A stretch of DNA of 64,000 bases from an uncultured Ruminococcus sp. GTDB taxonomy: Bacteria > Bacillota > Clostridia > Oscillospirales > Ruminococcaceae. The notes under the pieces were generated by a model, which searched no databases, was not told the DNA's origin, and saw only the letters and a list, made by a program, of their open reading frames with translations. The stretch spans positions 1-64,000 of the forward strand of contig UQDR01000002.1 of assembly GCA_900539835.1 (NCBI GenBank). The letters are read 5' to 3'. A program made the position numbers and the translations under genes. This document shows positions 24,922 to 33,972 of the stretch, piece by piece (position 1 is the stretch's first letter; each line of letters starts with the position of its first letter).

Positions 24922-24958
24922 ATAATACACAATAATTCCTATTAAGTCAATATGAATT
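24922..24958 (-). promoter_or_regulatory. cysK promoter with overlapping dyad
   Basis: Minus-strand TTGACT (24950-24945), 17 nt, TATTAT (24927-24922). Over the -35 lies an interrupted palindrome, AATTC-c-TATT / AATA-t-GAATT, at 24934-24958 (nine paired positions per arm). Rrf2-family CymR sites in Firmicutes have similar AT-rich dyads with ATTCC-type arms, so cysteine-responsive repression is plausible. Confidence 0.45.
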
Positions 24959-25128
24959 CTTGGTTTTCTAAATATATTACAAAATCATGTTAAAAAATCT
25001 TTATTATTTTATGCAATATTATATACAATAATAATTTTTATTGTTATATTTATAGTCAGAAATCTTTTATTCTATAAATTGCATAAAATATAAGGTGTAA
25101 ATTTGGTTAGGTTTTTTTACACAATTTA

Positions 25129-25157
25129 TTGAAAAATGCAAAAAAATATGATATACT
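25129..25157 (+). promoter_or_regulatory. Promoter of the phenylacetate-CoA ligase gene
   Basis: TTGAAA (25129-25134), 17 nt, TATACT (25152-25157). Hexamers and spacing are identical to those of the rsmE promoter. The rest of the 24959-25128 spacer is AT-rich with nothing recognisable. Confidence 0.75.
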
Positions 25158-25195
25158 GATAATTACTTTATTACTTTAAATCAAAGGAGAATATT

Positions 25196-26512
25196 ATGTT
25201 TTTTCAAAAGGATATTGAAACAATGCCCCGTGCGGAAATTGAAAAGCTTCAGCTTGAGCGCTTAAAGTGGCTTGTTAAATACTGTATGGACAATGTTCCG
25301 TTTTATAATAAAAGACTTACCGAAGCAGGAATTACTGCCGATAAAATTAAAGAATTGTCCGATATTCAATACATACCCTATACCACAAAGGCTGATATGA
25401 GAGATACTTATCCCTTCGGGCTTTTTGCTGTTCCGCTGAAAAAAATTGAGCGTATCCATGCTTCGTCCGGAACAACAGGTAAACCAACCGTCGTAGGATA
25501 TACTCACAGAGATTTAGACTATTGGGGCGACTGTGTGGCAAGACTTGTCACTGCCGTTGGCGCAAGCGATGAAACTATCGTCCAGATAGCCTTTGGATAT
25601 GGTTTGTTTACAGGAGCTTTGGGTCTGCATTACGGTCTTGAAAAAATCGGAGCTGCTGTAGTTCCAACCTCCAGCGGAAACACTGAAAAGCAAATTATGC
25701 TAATGCAGGACTTTGGCACAAACGCCTTGGTTTCAACTCCGTCCTATGCTCAGTATATCGGCGAATTGGCGAGAGAAATGGGCGTTCTTGATAAAATCCA
25801 CCTCAAGCTTGGTTTGTTCGGCTCTGAGGGATGTACTCCGGAAATGAGATCTCAGATTGAAAATACGCTTAATATTTTTGCAACCGATAACTATGGAATG
25901 AGCGAGCTTATGGGTCCCGGCGTTTCAGGCGAATGTATTGAACGTGACGGAATGCATATTAACGAGGACCATTTCTATGCCGAAGTTATTAATCCTGTTA
26001 CAGGCGAGGTTTTGCCTAAAGGTTCAGAGGGCGAGCTGGTTATTACTACTTTAACCAAAGAGGGTATACCGATGCTTCGTTACCGTACAAAGGATATTAC
26101 CCAAATTAATTATGAACCTTGTAAATGCGGAAGAACCTTTGCCAGAATGGCAAAACCAAGAGGAAGATCCGACGATATGCTTAAAATCCGTGGTGTTAAC
26201 GTATTCCCGTCACAGATTGAAAGCGTCCTTATGGGCTTTGAAGCTATTGCTCCCCATTATCAGCTTGTGCTTACAAGAGAAAACTTTGCCGATCATCTTG
26301 AAATCAAGGTTGAGCTTTCTGATAAATGCAATGAGATTCTTGACAACTTCCCTCAGCTTGATAAGCTCCATAAAGATATACATCATGCAATGAAAACTGT
26401 TTTGGGAATTGAAACAAAGATTACTATTGTGGGTCATAAAACACTTCAGCGATTCCAGGGAAAAGCACAAAGAATCCTCGACCTCAGAAATAAAAGTGAA
26501 ATTTTAGTATAA
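25196..26512 (+). CDS. Phenylacetate-CoA ligase
   Basis: 438 residues, normal for the PaaK family of adenylate-forming enzymes that make aryl-CoA thioesters with ATP. Visible: the ATP-binding loop SSGTTGKPTVVGYT (about 91-104), the NYGMSELMGPGV motif, RTKDIT and the PRGRSDDMLKIRGVNVFPSQIE hinge. In anaerobic gut Clostridia these are often annotated for aryl acids such as phenylacetate and indoleacetate, and may take part in amino-acid catabolism. No partner genes adjoin it, so the substrate is open. RBS AAAGGAGA. Single gene with its own promoter and terminator. Confidence 0.9.
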   Translation: MFFQKDIETMPRAEIEKLQLERLKWLVKYCMDNVPFYNKRLTEAGITADKIKELSDIQYIPYTTKADMRDTYPFGLFAVPLKKIERIHASSGTTGKPTVVGYTHRDLDYWGDCVARLVTAVGASDETIVQIAFGYGLFTGALGLHYGLEKIGAAVVPTSSGNTEKQIMLMQDFGTNALVSTPSYAQYIGELAREMGVLDKIHLKLGLFGSEGCTPEMRSQIENTLNIFATDNYGMSELMGPGVSGECIERDGMHINEDHFYAEVINPVTGEVLPKGSEGELVITTLTKEGIPMLRYRTKDITQINYEPCKCGRTFARMAKPRGRSDDMLKIRGVNVFPSQIESVLMGFEAIAPHYQLVLTRENFADHLEIKVELSDKCNEILDNFPQLDKLHKDIHHAMKTVLGIETKITIVGHKTLQRFQGKAQRILDLRNKSEILV

Positions 26513-26515
26513 TAA

Positions 26516-26552
26516 AAAGCGGGTGAACAATTAAGTTCACCCGCTTTTTTGA
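26516..26552. terminator. Bidirectional terminator
   Basis: AAAAAGCGGGTGAAC / GTTCACCCGCTTTTTT around AATTAA, between converging genes. Confidence 0.88.
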
Positions 26553-26554
26553 TA

Positions 26555-27241
26555 TTAATAGTTATCGTTCTTAAATACAACAGCCACTGTTTTTAAAATA
26601 ATTTTTAAGTCTGTTAAAACTGAACGTTCTTCTATGTACTTGAAATCTAATTCGAGCTGTTCTTCAACAGACAAAGAATTCTTTCCGCCGATCTGCCAAT
26701 AACAAGACAGCCCCGGTTTAACCAAAAGTCTTTCGTCAGGAAGCTTTTCTTGCTCTGACGGAATAAAAGGTCTCGGACCTATAACTGACATTTCACCCTT
26801 TAAAATGTTAATAAGCTGCGGAAGCTCATCAATAGATGTCTTTCTGATAAAAGCTCCGATTTTTGTAACACGAGGATCCTGTTCAATTTTAAATGTCGGT
26901 CCATCAGCTTCGTTATGTATAAGCAAATCTTTTTTCTTTTTTTCTGCGTCCTTGTGCATGCTTCTGAATTTGTATATGTTAAACATCTTTCCGTTTTTTC
27001 CCGACCTTTGCTGAACAAAAAACGGATTCCCCGGGTCGGTAACAAAAATAAGAAGCATAACAATCAAAAGCAGAGGCGATAATATAATAAGAGCTGCCAA
27101 AGAAGCCGCTACATCAAAAGCTCTCTTAACAAAGCTATAGCCCCTTTTCTCTTTATATTCTACCTTTCTTCCTTCCCAGGTTCTTTCAGTTACAATAATC
27201 TCAGCTTCTCGTTCCCTTAAAGCAACATTTCCCTGATTCAT
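26555..27241 (-). CDS. Undecaprenyl-phosphate sugar-1-phosphate transferase (WcaJ-like)
   Basis: 228 residues: a short basic lead, one membrane or re-entrant helix (about 37-65) and the bacterial sugar transferase domain with FVQQRSGKNGKMFNIYKFRSM, KIGAFIRKTSIDELPQLINILKGEMSVIGPRP and KPGLSCYWQIGG. These small monotopic enzymes put the first sugar phosphate onto undecaprenyl phosphate for capsule or exopolysaccharide. It is an orphan: no other glycosyltransferase or polymerase gene adjoins it. The start is supported by RBS GGAGTGAGG. Confidence 0.9.
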   Translation of the reverse strand: MNQGNVALREREAEIIVTERTWEGRKVEYKEKRGYSFVKRAFDVAASLAALIILSPLLLIVMLLIFVTDPGNPFFVQQRSGKNGKMFNIYKFRSMHKDAEKKKKDLLIHNEADGPTFKIEQDPRVTKIGAFIRKTSIDELPQLINILKGEMSVIGPRPFIPSEQEKLPDERLLVKPGLSCYWQIGGKNSLSVEEQLELDFKYIEERSVLTDLKIILKTVAVVFKNDNY

Positions 27242-27374
27242 TTCCTCACTCCAAATATCCCCAAATCATTTTCATCATAAAAACGTCGAATTATTTACAT
27301 AATAAATTATACTTTAGACAAAGACTTTTGTCAAGCGTTTTGCGTAAAGTATGTGCTCATAATGTGATAACCAA

Positions 27375-28598
27375 TTATCTTTCCATTCTAATTATAGAAT
27401 TTCTGGGAAAAGCTTTCTCACATGGCATTGAAAACTTCATCATTGCGTGATTTGCCGTTTCAACTTCATCACCGTATTCATTGAAAATATGCTCTGCTTT
27501 ATATTTCACAGGTTCTCCGTCAGGAGAGAGAATTTCAAGCTCTGACCCCTTGTCGAACTTGTTTCTCTGCTGTGCATATAAAACACCGTCCTCACATTTG
27601 TCAACAACAGCAACAACATCATAATCTCTTATGTAACCGCTGTTTTCGTAATATTGACAATCCTTCGGATGTCCAAAGAAAAAACCTGTGCAATAAGCCC
27701 TGTGGCTTACCTTGAATACTTCATCATGAATCCATTGCGGAAGGCTGTAGTTTTCAGGATCCCTCTTATATATATCCATAGCCTTGCGATAAGCGTTAGT
27801 TACTACCGATACATAATAAGCCGACTTGGCACGTCCTTCAATTTTAAAGCTGTTTACGCCCGCCTCAGCCAGCTTGTCAATGTGATCAATCATGCACATA
27901 TCCTTAGCATTAAGTATATAGCTTCCCTTTTCATCTTCAAAAATAGGATAAAACTCGTTTTCACGCTTTTCCTCCATAAGATGATAACCCCAGCGGCATG
28001 GCTGAGCACATTCACCCCTGTTGGCGTCACGGTTTACAAGATACTGTGAAAGCAAGCATCTTCCCGAAAAGCTGACGCACATTGCTCCGTGAACAAATGC
28101 TTCGATCTCAAGCTCCGACGGAGTCTTTGCCCTTATTTCAGCAATTTCCTCCAAAGAAAGCTCTCTCGCAAGAACCACTCTCTTAGCGCCCATGTTATAA
28201 AACTCATTTGCCGTAACAAAATTAACAATGCCCGCCTGAGTTGAAACATGAATCTCCATGTCAGGTGCATATTTTTTAATCAAAGAAAACACACCTATAT
28301 CATTAGCAATAAGAGCGTCAACACCTGCGTCCAATGCGTCTTTAACAAATCCCTCAAAATGAATTATTTCTTCGTTTCTCGGAAGCGTGTTGCAAGTAAG
28401 ATAAACCTTTTTCCCACGGCGATGAACCTCGTCCGCAGCCGTTTTTAATGTTTCAGCAGTAAAATTAGGAGAAGCCGCCCTCATCCCAAACATCTGACCG
28501 CCGAGATAAACTGCGTCTGCACCGAAATCCAGTGCAGCATGCAGTCTTTCCATATCCCCCGCAGGAGAAAGTATTTCCAGCATTTTATTCTGATTCAT
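27375..28598 (-). CDS. U32 family protein (TrhP-type tRNA hydroxylation)
   Basis: 407 residues from ATG 28598, selected for its RBS GGAGGT; an in-frame start at 28634 lacks one. Family signatures: LSPAGDMERLHAALDFGADAVYLGG, NDIGVFSLIKKYAPDMEIHVSTQ, the Cys-containing segment FVHGAMCVSFSGRCLLSQYL...GECAQPCRWGY (likely metal or Fe-S ligands), and KIEGRAKSAYYV. U32 proteins of this subgroup (Bacillus YrrN/YrrO, E. coli TrhP) use prephenate in 5-hydroxyuridine formation in tRNA. The neighbour mltG matches the Bacillus yrrL-yrrN-yrrO order. Often labelled a peptidase or collagenase, which is probably wrong. Confidence 0.9.
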   Translation of the reverse strand: MNQNKMLEILSPAGDMERLHAALDFGADAVYLGGQMFGMRAASPNFTAETLKTAADEVHRRGKKVYLTCNTLPRNEEIIHFEGFVKDALDAGVDALIANDIGVFSLIKKYAPDMEIHVSTQAGIVNFVTANEFYNMGAKRVVLARELSLEEIAEIRAKTPSELEIEAFVHGAMCVSFSGRCLLSQYLVNRDANRGECAQPCRWGYHLMEEKRENEFYPIFEDEKGSYILNAKDMCMIDHIDKLAEAGVNSFKIEGRAKSAYYVSVVTNAYRKAMDIYKRDPENYSLPQWIHDEVFKVSHRAYCTGFFFGHPKDCQYYENSGYIRDYDVVAVVDKCEDGVLYAQQRNKFDKGSELEILSPDGEPVKYKAEHIFNEYGDEVETANHAMMKFSMPCEKAFPRNSIIRMER

Positions 28599-28634
28599 TT
28601 TACCTCCGAATTCATAAAAGGCACCAGTCGTCAA

Positions 28635-30251
28635 TTACTTTAATCCTGCCTTTTCAAGATTTGCCTCATGCTCATCCAGCGTTTCAGCAAAGAACGACTC
28701 ACCTGTTTTTAGATTGTTACAGAAATAGTAATAGTCCGTATCCTCAGGATTAAGCACTGCGTTAATAGCGTCTAAGCCCGGATTGCATACAGGTCCGGCA
28801 GGCAGTCCCTTGTAATTATAAGTGTCATATCCTTCAGTGTAATGCTCAAGCTCTGCCTTTGTATCAGCCTCAGACTTGATTACCTTGTCAATATATTTTT
28901 CCGTTGCGTCAGACTGGAATGAAGGGAAAGTATCAGGGTCATGCAAACGGTTAAGGAAAACAGACGCTACCTTCGGCATATCCTCAACTGAACCTGATTC
29001 CCACTGTACCATTGAAGCAAGAATCATTACTTCATTCATACTAAGCTTGCTCTTTTCCATCTTCTCAATCATTTTATCAGTAAACTTTTGTGAAAAATGT
29101 TCTCTTACCGTTTTCGTAATATTATAACCGGTATCATTGAGGTAGAAATCATAAGTATCAGGGAAGAAATAGCCCTCCATCTCATAAAATGCGTCCTCAT
29201 TGCCCGAAATCAGCTTTTCAAAGTCATATCCCTGACTTTTGTTGAACTCAAACAGGAATTCATCAGCCTTACAAACCCCTTGTTTTTCAATAAGCTGAGA
29301 CGCTTCAAGAAGCGTTATACCCTCAGGGAACGAAATCGTTGCCGTTTCATATGATTCTCTCATAATTCCAAGCTGTTCAATTATTGCAGAATAACCCATT
29401 GACGGCTGAAGCGTAATATCTCCCGGGTAAATTGTTTCAGGAGCATTGAGCTTCAGCGCCAGTCTGAAAAGCAGCTTGTTTGAAATGATCTGGTTTTCCT
29501 CAAGCATTTCTGCAATATCAGCACTGGTTGAACCCTGTGGAATATTAAATGTTATATCGTTTTCAGCCTTGTCAATTCCAAGATATTCTTTTCCTAATGA
29601 AATTCCTCCGATAGCTACAATAAATGCAGCTACAACGATACCGAAGGCAAGAAAAAATCCTCCGAAAATAGAGTTGTTGAAGCTTGATTGATTTTTCTTT
29701 TTTGATTGGTTTGATTTTACGTCAGATTTTATGTATGCTTTGCTGTCAGAAATATTAACAGATGAAGGATCCTTCATGACCATTGTTTTCTGTCCGTCTG
29801 TGCTGTCAGCCTTTTTGTTAATCTCAGGCTTAACAGAAGGCTTCTTTTCAGCCTGCTTTTTGTCAGGCTTTTCCGCCGGCTTTTGAACAGCCTTATTAAC
29901 CGGCTTGCTTACCTGTTTTTCAACAGTTTTTTTCATTTCCGGCTCAGCCTTAATCTCTGATTTGACATCTGATAAATCAACCTTAATGCCCTTTAAATTT
30001 AAATCGGGAACTGCTTTTTTAGGCGAACTCTGTTTTTCAGATTTAATCTCAGCTACAGGTTTATTTATATCTTTTTTCTCATTAACAGCCTTTGATTTAT
30101 CAGAAATATCTGCACCGACCGAAGGCTTCTGTTCATTATTTTTTCTTGAAACAGAGCCGGGCTTTTTAAATGAAATATCGGCCATATCTTTCTTTTGAGC
30201 ATCATCATTTCCGCCCGGCACATTTTCCTGATTAAGTTTATTATCGCTCAT
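28635..30251 (-). CDS. mltG: Endolytic murein transglycosylase
   Basis: 538 residues from ATG 30251 (RBS AAAGGATGG; codons further upstream have none). A long low-complexity cytoplasmic part (about 1-195, rich in Lys, Pro, Ser) precedes one membrane helix (about 200-225), a LysM-like region (FNIPQGSTSADIAEML) and the YceG catalytic domain with FPEGITLLEA, EGYFFPDTYDF, the catalytic Glu in ASMVQWESG, FLNRL and GLPAGPVCNPG. MltG cuts nascent glycan strands and sets their length. The N-terminal extension is much longer than in E. coli MltG but common in Clostridia. Confidence 0.93.
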   Translation of the reverse strand: MSDNKLNQENVPGGNDDAQKKDMADISFKKPGSVSRKNNEQKPSVGADISDKSKAVNEKKDINKPVAEIKSEKQSSPKKAVPDLNLKGIKVDLSDVKSEIKAEPEMKKTVEKQVSKPVNKAVQKPAEKPDKKQAEKKPSVKPEINKKADSTDGQKTMVMKDPSSVNISDSKAYIKSDVKSNQSKKKNQSSFNNSIFGGFFLAFGIVVAAFIVAIGGISLGKEYLGIDKAENDITFNIPQGSTSADIAEMLEENQIISNKLLFRLALKLNAPETIYPGDITLQPSMGYSAIIEQLGIMRESYETATISFPEGITLLEASQLIEKQGVCKADEFLFEFNKSQGYDFEKLISGNEDAFYEMEGYFFPDTYDFYLNDTGYNITKTVREHFSQKFTDKMIEKMEKSKLSMNEVMILASMVQWESGSVEDMPKVASVFLNRLHDPDTFPSFQSDATEKYIDKVIKSEADTKAELEHYTEGYDTYNYKGLPAGPVCNPGLDAINAVLNPEDTDYYYFCNNLKTGESFFAETLDEHEANLEKAGLK

Positions 30252-30283
30252 GTTTGTTACCATCCTTTCCCTTAAACTGCCTA

Positions 30284-30853
30284 TCAAAAATATATTATGT
30301 ATCGGTCGGTTATAACACAGTCAGCCGCCTTGTCAAAATCATCAGAAGGAAGCCGCTCAGTCACACAGCTGTTATAACACAAACCAATTTTCTTTCCGTC
30401 ATATTTGTCAAGAAATCTATCATAAAAGCCTTTTCCGAATCCAAGCCGATAGCCTCTTTTATCATATGCAAGCCCCGGCACAATACAGCATGAATCTGAC
30501 GAAAAAGTCTTTATTCTCTTACATTTATCCTTTGGCTCCATTATACCGAATGCACCGCTTTCCAAATCGTCAAAGGAGCTTATTTCATAAAACTCCATCA
30601 AATTAGTGTTCGGAATACACCTCGGTGCCAAAACCCTTTTATTTTTCTTGAAGCTGTATTCTATAATTTTATGAGTGTCCACCTCAATAGCTGATGAAAC
30701 ATAAACCAACACACTCTCACTGTTTCTATATTCGTCAAGCTGGGTCAGTTTTTCATAAATCCTCATGTCCCGCATTTCCTTTTCCTGAAAGGACATCTCA
30801 TTTCTGAGCTTTTTATAAAACAGCCTCAAGCTTTTTTTATCACTTATCTGCAC
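30284..30853 (-). CDS. 5-formyltetrahydrofolate cyclo-ligase
   Basis: 189 residues, usual length. It converts 5-formyl-THF to methenyl-THF with ATP. The family motif around RGYRLGFGKGFYDRFLDKY (about 133-151) binds nucleotide and folate; the basic N-terminal KKLRNEMS helix and YVSSAIEVDT are also typical. The start is GTG at 30853, overlapping the end of the DJ-1 gene by 10 nt, so the two are coupled. Within the same operon, thyX uses methylene-THF, which makes a folate connection. Confidence 0.92.
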   Translation of the reverse strand: MQISDKKSLRLFYKKLRNEMSFQEKEMRDMRIYEKLTQLDEYRNSESVLVYVSSAIEVDTHKIIEYSFKKNKRVLAPRCIPNTNLMEFYEISSFDDLESGAFGIMEPKDKCKRIKTFSSDSCCIVPGLAYDKRGYRLGFGKGFYDRFLDKYDGKKIGLCYNSCVTERLPSDDFDKAADCVITDRYIIYF

Positions 30854-31386
30854 TTGAGCGAAGCCTCCAGCATTGACGCTTTCTCTTTTGAAATAAGTGC
30901 TTCAACCAGCTTTAGTGCAAATTTCAATGCCACTCCTGCGCTTTTTCCGGTAATATATTTGCCGTCGATAGTAACAGTCCTGTCTGAAAGATTAGCGCCC
31001 AAAAGCTCCTGTTCAAATCCGGGAAAGCAAATAGCATATCTCCCCTCAAGAAGTCTTTTATGACCTAAAATCTTAGGCGCTGCACAAATAGCAGCAACAT
31101 ATTTGTTATTATCTGCACAGTAGTCCACCGCCGCCAGAACCTCAGGACTGTTCTCAAGGTTGTCCGCACCGGGCATTCCACCCGGAAGAACTATCATTTC
31201 AAGCTCGCTGTTAAGCTTTATTTCATCAACACTCATATCAGCTTTAACAGGAATACCATGAACGCCCTCAACAATCTCAGCGCCGACCCCCACAGTTCTT
31301 ACCTCAATTCCTGCACGTCTTAATATATCCACAGGAGTAAGTGCCTCAATTTCCTCAAATCCGGGAGCAAGAAAAACATAAACCAT
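30844..31386 (-). CDS. DJ-1/PfpI family protein (YajL-like)
   Basis: 180 residues, usual length for bacterial DJ-1. The nucleophile-elbow Cys101 lies in VAAICAAPKILG, and the conserved Glu near the N-terminus is in FEEIEALTPVD. LPGGMPGADNL forms the usual loop. Family members protect against oxidative stress or repair glycated residues, a debated role. It sits between the DUF2156 gene and the cyclo-ligase in one operon. Confidence 0.92.
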   Translation of the reverse strand: MVYVFLAPGFEEIEALTPVDILRRAGIEVRTVGVGAEIVEGVHGIPVKADMSVDEIKLNSELEMIVLPGGMPGADNLENSPEVLAAVDYCADNNKYVAAICAAPKILGHKRLLEGRYAICFPGFEQELLGANLSDRTVTIDGKYITGKSAGVALKFALKLVEALISKEKASMLEASLKCR

Positions 31387-31407
31387 CGAAAACTACTTCC
31401 TTTCAGC

Positions 31408-32316
31408 TTATTTGAATGTTACGGTATTTTTTTCGAGAAGAAACTCAGGATAATATGAAAGCTTGGATTTTCTTAATCCCTCAATTCCCAAATCCTCTTC
31501 CCTGTTTACATATTCAAGTCCTGAAGCAAAGGTCTTAAGGAACTCATTGCATATCGTAGGATATGCCCCCTGAATCTCACTCTTTGCTTTTTCAATGTGC
31601 ACCACAAAAGTATCTGAATTAAGCTGTTCTCCTATAGTAAAACCTACCATTTCTCCGTCTTTTCTGAGAACTCCGCCTTTTAAGCCGAGATATTCAAAGT
31701 TAGTAAAAAAAGTGTGAATTACAAATTGCTCAACCACAGCCGAATAATCATCATAGCTTTTATTGTCATTATAAAACTCCGCTGCAAAAGCCGTGCACTC
31801 GTCAAAACAGTCGGGAGTCATTATTTCAAAGCTCCAGCCGTTATCCTTAAAACGCTTTATATGATTGCGCTTTCCGTGATATTTTTTCCCTTTAAGCTCA
31901 ATCAGGTTTTCAGCTTTATATATATAATCAAAAGAATCTCTGTTTGCACAAACAGTTATTTCGTCCTTATAAAACTCCTGCATCCATCTAAGATGCTCAC
32001 TGTTTACCGATGAAATCTTCAGCTCTGAATGAATGCTTTTTGCATATTCCTTTAGTTGTTCAAAAAGCAATTTATATTTTTCAATGCCATTATCGTCACA
32101 TTTAGCTCCCGCAGGAAATGTAAACACAGGCTTGCGGTTGTCATCAAAAGAACAGCTTATATAAAATCCGTTGTGATGACAAATCACCGTATCGCTTAAT
32201 CTTCTCCATGCAAGATTATTAGCAAAAGAATATTCACAGCCTCTGAAGTCTGAAATTTTCAGACATTCGTCGATCCATATCTTATCACTTAATTGAATTT
32301 CTCTGAAATTTAACAT
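31408..32316 (-). CDS. DUF2156 (phosphatidylglycerol lysyltransferase C-terminal-type) protein
   Basis: 302 residues forming a double GNAT-like fold. Typical DUF2156 features are HGKRNHIKRFKDNGWSFE (about 144-161), the GGVLRKDGEMVGFTIGEQL strand pair and FVVHIEKAKSEIQGAYPTICNEF. The same domain in MprF moves an amino acid from tRNA to a lipid. Here there is no membrane part, so the acceptor is probably not lipid. Standalone versions have unknown substrates. The context (folate, thymidylate, cell wall) does not point to one. Confidence 0.85.
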   Translation of the reverse strand: MLNFREIQLSDKIWIDECLKISDFRGCEYSFANNLAWRRLSDTVICHHNGFYISCSFDDNRKPVFTFPAGAKCDDNGIEKYKLLFEQLKEYAKSIHSELKISSVNSEHLRWMQEFYKDEITVCANRDSFDYIYKAENLIELKGKKYHGKRNHIKRFKDNGWSFEIMTPDCFDECTAFAAEFYNDNKSYDDYSAVVEQFVIHTFFTNFEYLGLKGGVLRKDGEMVGFTIGEQLNSDTFVVHIEKAKSEIQGAYPTICNEFLKTFASGLEYVNREEDLGIEGLRKSKLSYYPEFLLEKNTVTFK

Positions 32317-32333
32317 ATAAATCTATCTCTGCT

Positions 32334-33005
32334 TTATAAAATATTATCTATCAGTTCTTTTAAGCTTTCTGTTATTTTTTCAATAGTCAGCGGATTTTCA
32401 CCGTCACTGCACTCAATAACTTTCCATCCCTGCTTCTGTGCAGTATACAGCGCAGCCTTTCGGCAGTCATTTAAAAATCTGACATTTGATTCATGAATAT
32501 CCTTTTTGCTTTCATCACCTGCATATCTTCCCGACATAAGCCTCTGAGATATTTCCACAGGCATGTCAAGAAAAATCACCAAATCAGGCTTGGGCAAATC
32601 AAGCTTTCCGTATTCATATTCGTCAAGCCATTGAAGATATTCATCCCAATTGTCCTCTTCAAGCTTTACCATTTGATATATGCAGTTTGAGGTAGCATAT
32701 CTTGCCGCAAGAATAAAAGCGCCCTCCGCATAATCCTTTTCCCAGAATTTCTTATAGCTTGCATACCTGTCAACAGCATAAAAGCTTGATGCCGCATATG
32801 CGTTCACATCCTCAGCGCTTTCAGAAAACTCTCCGCTGAGATACATTTTTACAAGAGCCGACGATGGCTGATCATAATCAGGAAAGCTTATTGATTTTAG
32901 CTTTACACCCTTTGCGGTCAAATATTCGCCCAGTCTTTCAAACTGGGTGGATTTTCCGCTTCCGTCCAATCCCTCAAGCACCACAAGTTTAGCTTTATTT
33001 TTCAT
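32334..33005 (-). CDS. tmk: Thymidylate kinase
   Basis: 223 residues. It phosphorylates dTMP to dTDP. The P-loop is LEGLDGSGKST (about 10-20), the substrate Arg region is VDRYASYKKFWEKDYAEG, and the lid segment has SGRYAGDESKKDIHE. Its ATG overlaps the end of thyX by 11 nt, so the enzyme that makes dTMP and the one that uses it are translationally coupled. The insert between the P-loop and the core is slightly longer than in E. coli Tmk, as in other Clostridia. Confidence 0.92.
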   Translation of the reverse strand: MKNKAKLVVLEGLDGSGKSTQFERLGEYLTAKGVKLKSISFPDYDQPSSALVKMYLSGEFSESAEDVNAYAASSFYAVDRYASYKKFWEKDYAEGAFILAARYATSNCIYQMVKLEEDNWDEYLQWLDEYEYGKLDLPKPDLVIFLDMPVEISQRLMSGRYAGDESKKDIHESNVRFLNDCRKAALYTAQKQGWKVIECSDGENPLTIEKITESLKELIDNIL

Positions 33006-33768
33006 TTTTCAGCACCTTATAGCTTTCATTGACTTCCTTTAGCTTTCCGCAGGACATCTTTCCCTCACCGCATCTGCCGGTTTTAACACATGACGGACCT
33101 GCATTTTTAAACAGCGTCGGAGCAACCTGACAGCATAGCTTAAGCATTTCATCTGCTACCGCTTTTATTTCCCACTGTGCTCTGTTACAGCATCTAAGAC
33201 TGAAAAAGTTCATAAGGCTTCTTGCATTCATTGTAACCACAATTTTGGTTTCACATGCATTAGGAAGAACGAACCTTGCGTCCTCAAAAGCCTTTTTCTT
33301 AGCCTTATAAACAGCGTCCTTTTCACTTAAACCGGAAGCAAGAAACTCCTGCGTGTGCTTTTCAGTCAAAATCTCCGCAAGCTTGTGATAACCGTCCTCA
33401 ATAACCTTCATCTGTGAAAGAAATTCTTCCTTAGCCTCGGGAATTTTTTCAATCTCAGGAGGAACAATATATTCAAATCCGTCCTCATTTACATATCGCT
33501 GGCTTTTCTGAGAATAAGAAGCCATTCTGTGACGTACAAGCTGATGAGAACAAGCCCTTGATATCCCCTCAATACCGAAAGTGAAGCTGATGTGCTCAAT
33601 GGGGCTTTCATGACCCATATTTGTCAGCATTTCAAGAAAGCTTTCTACCTTTTCAGGAGTAAGCCCGTTCATAAGGGTGTTAATATCCGAAGCCGAATAA
33701 CAAAGCTTTGCCGCTGCGGCAATAACCTTTTCAGGCTCAGGAGTATGTGCAATCAAAGTAACCTTCAT
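32995..33768 (-). CDS. thyX: Flavin-dependent thymidylate synthase
   Basis: 257 residues from ATG 33768; the in-frame codon at 33804 has a worse context and MKVTLIAHTP is the usual start. ThyX methylates dUMP using methylene-THF, FAD and NADPH. The signature RHRMASYSQKSQRYV (RHRxxSxxxxSxR) and the substrate-binding region around RSLMNFFSLRCCNRAQWEI are present. The C-terminal Cys-rich segment CVKTGRCGEGKMSCGKL is a feature of Clostridial ThyX. First gene of the operon that runs to the U32 gene. Confidence 0.96.
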   Translation of the reverse strand: MKVTLIAHTPEPEKVIAAAAKLCYSASDINTLMNGLTPEKVESFLEMLTNMGHESPIEHISFTFGIEGISRACSHQLVRHRMASYSQKSQRYVNEDGFEYIVPPEIEKIPEAKEEFLSQMKVIEDGYHKLAEILTEKHTQEFLASGLSEKDAVYKAKKKAFEDARFVLPNACETKIVVTMNARSLMNFFSLRCCNRAQWEIKAVADEMLKLCCQVAPTLFKNAGPSCVKTGRCGEGKMSCGKLKEVNESYKVLKNEK

Positions 33769-33972
33769 AATTCCCGGATTCCTTTCTTTTTCAATAAAAA
33801 ACACATTGTGACTTCAAAAACTTATATTCTTAATATTATACCATTTCCTGTGACATTAGTCAACATCATAACGATGAACGCTCACAGTTTGACTTCTCAC
33901 ATACTATTAGAATTATGCATTCTCGGTTTGTTAATTAAGAGTAAGAACAACCCCAATTTGAGATTTAATTTA

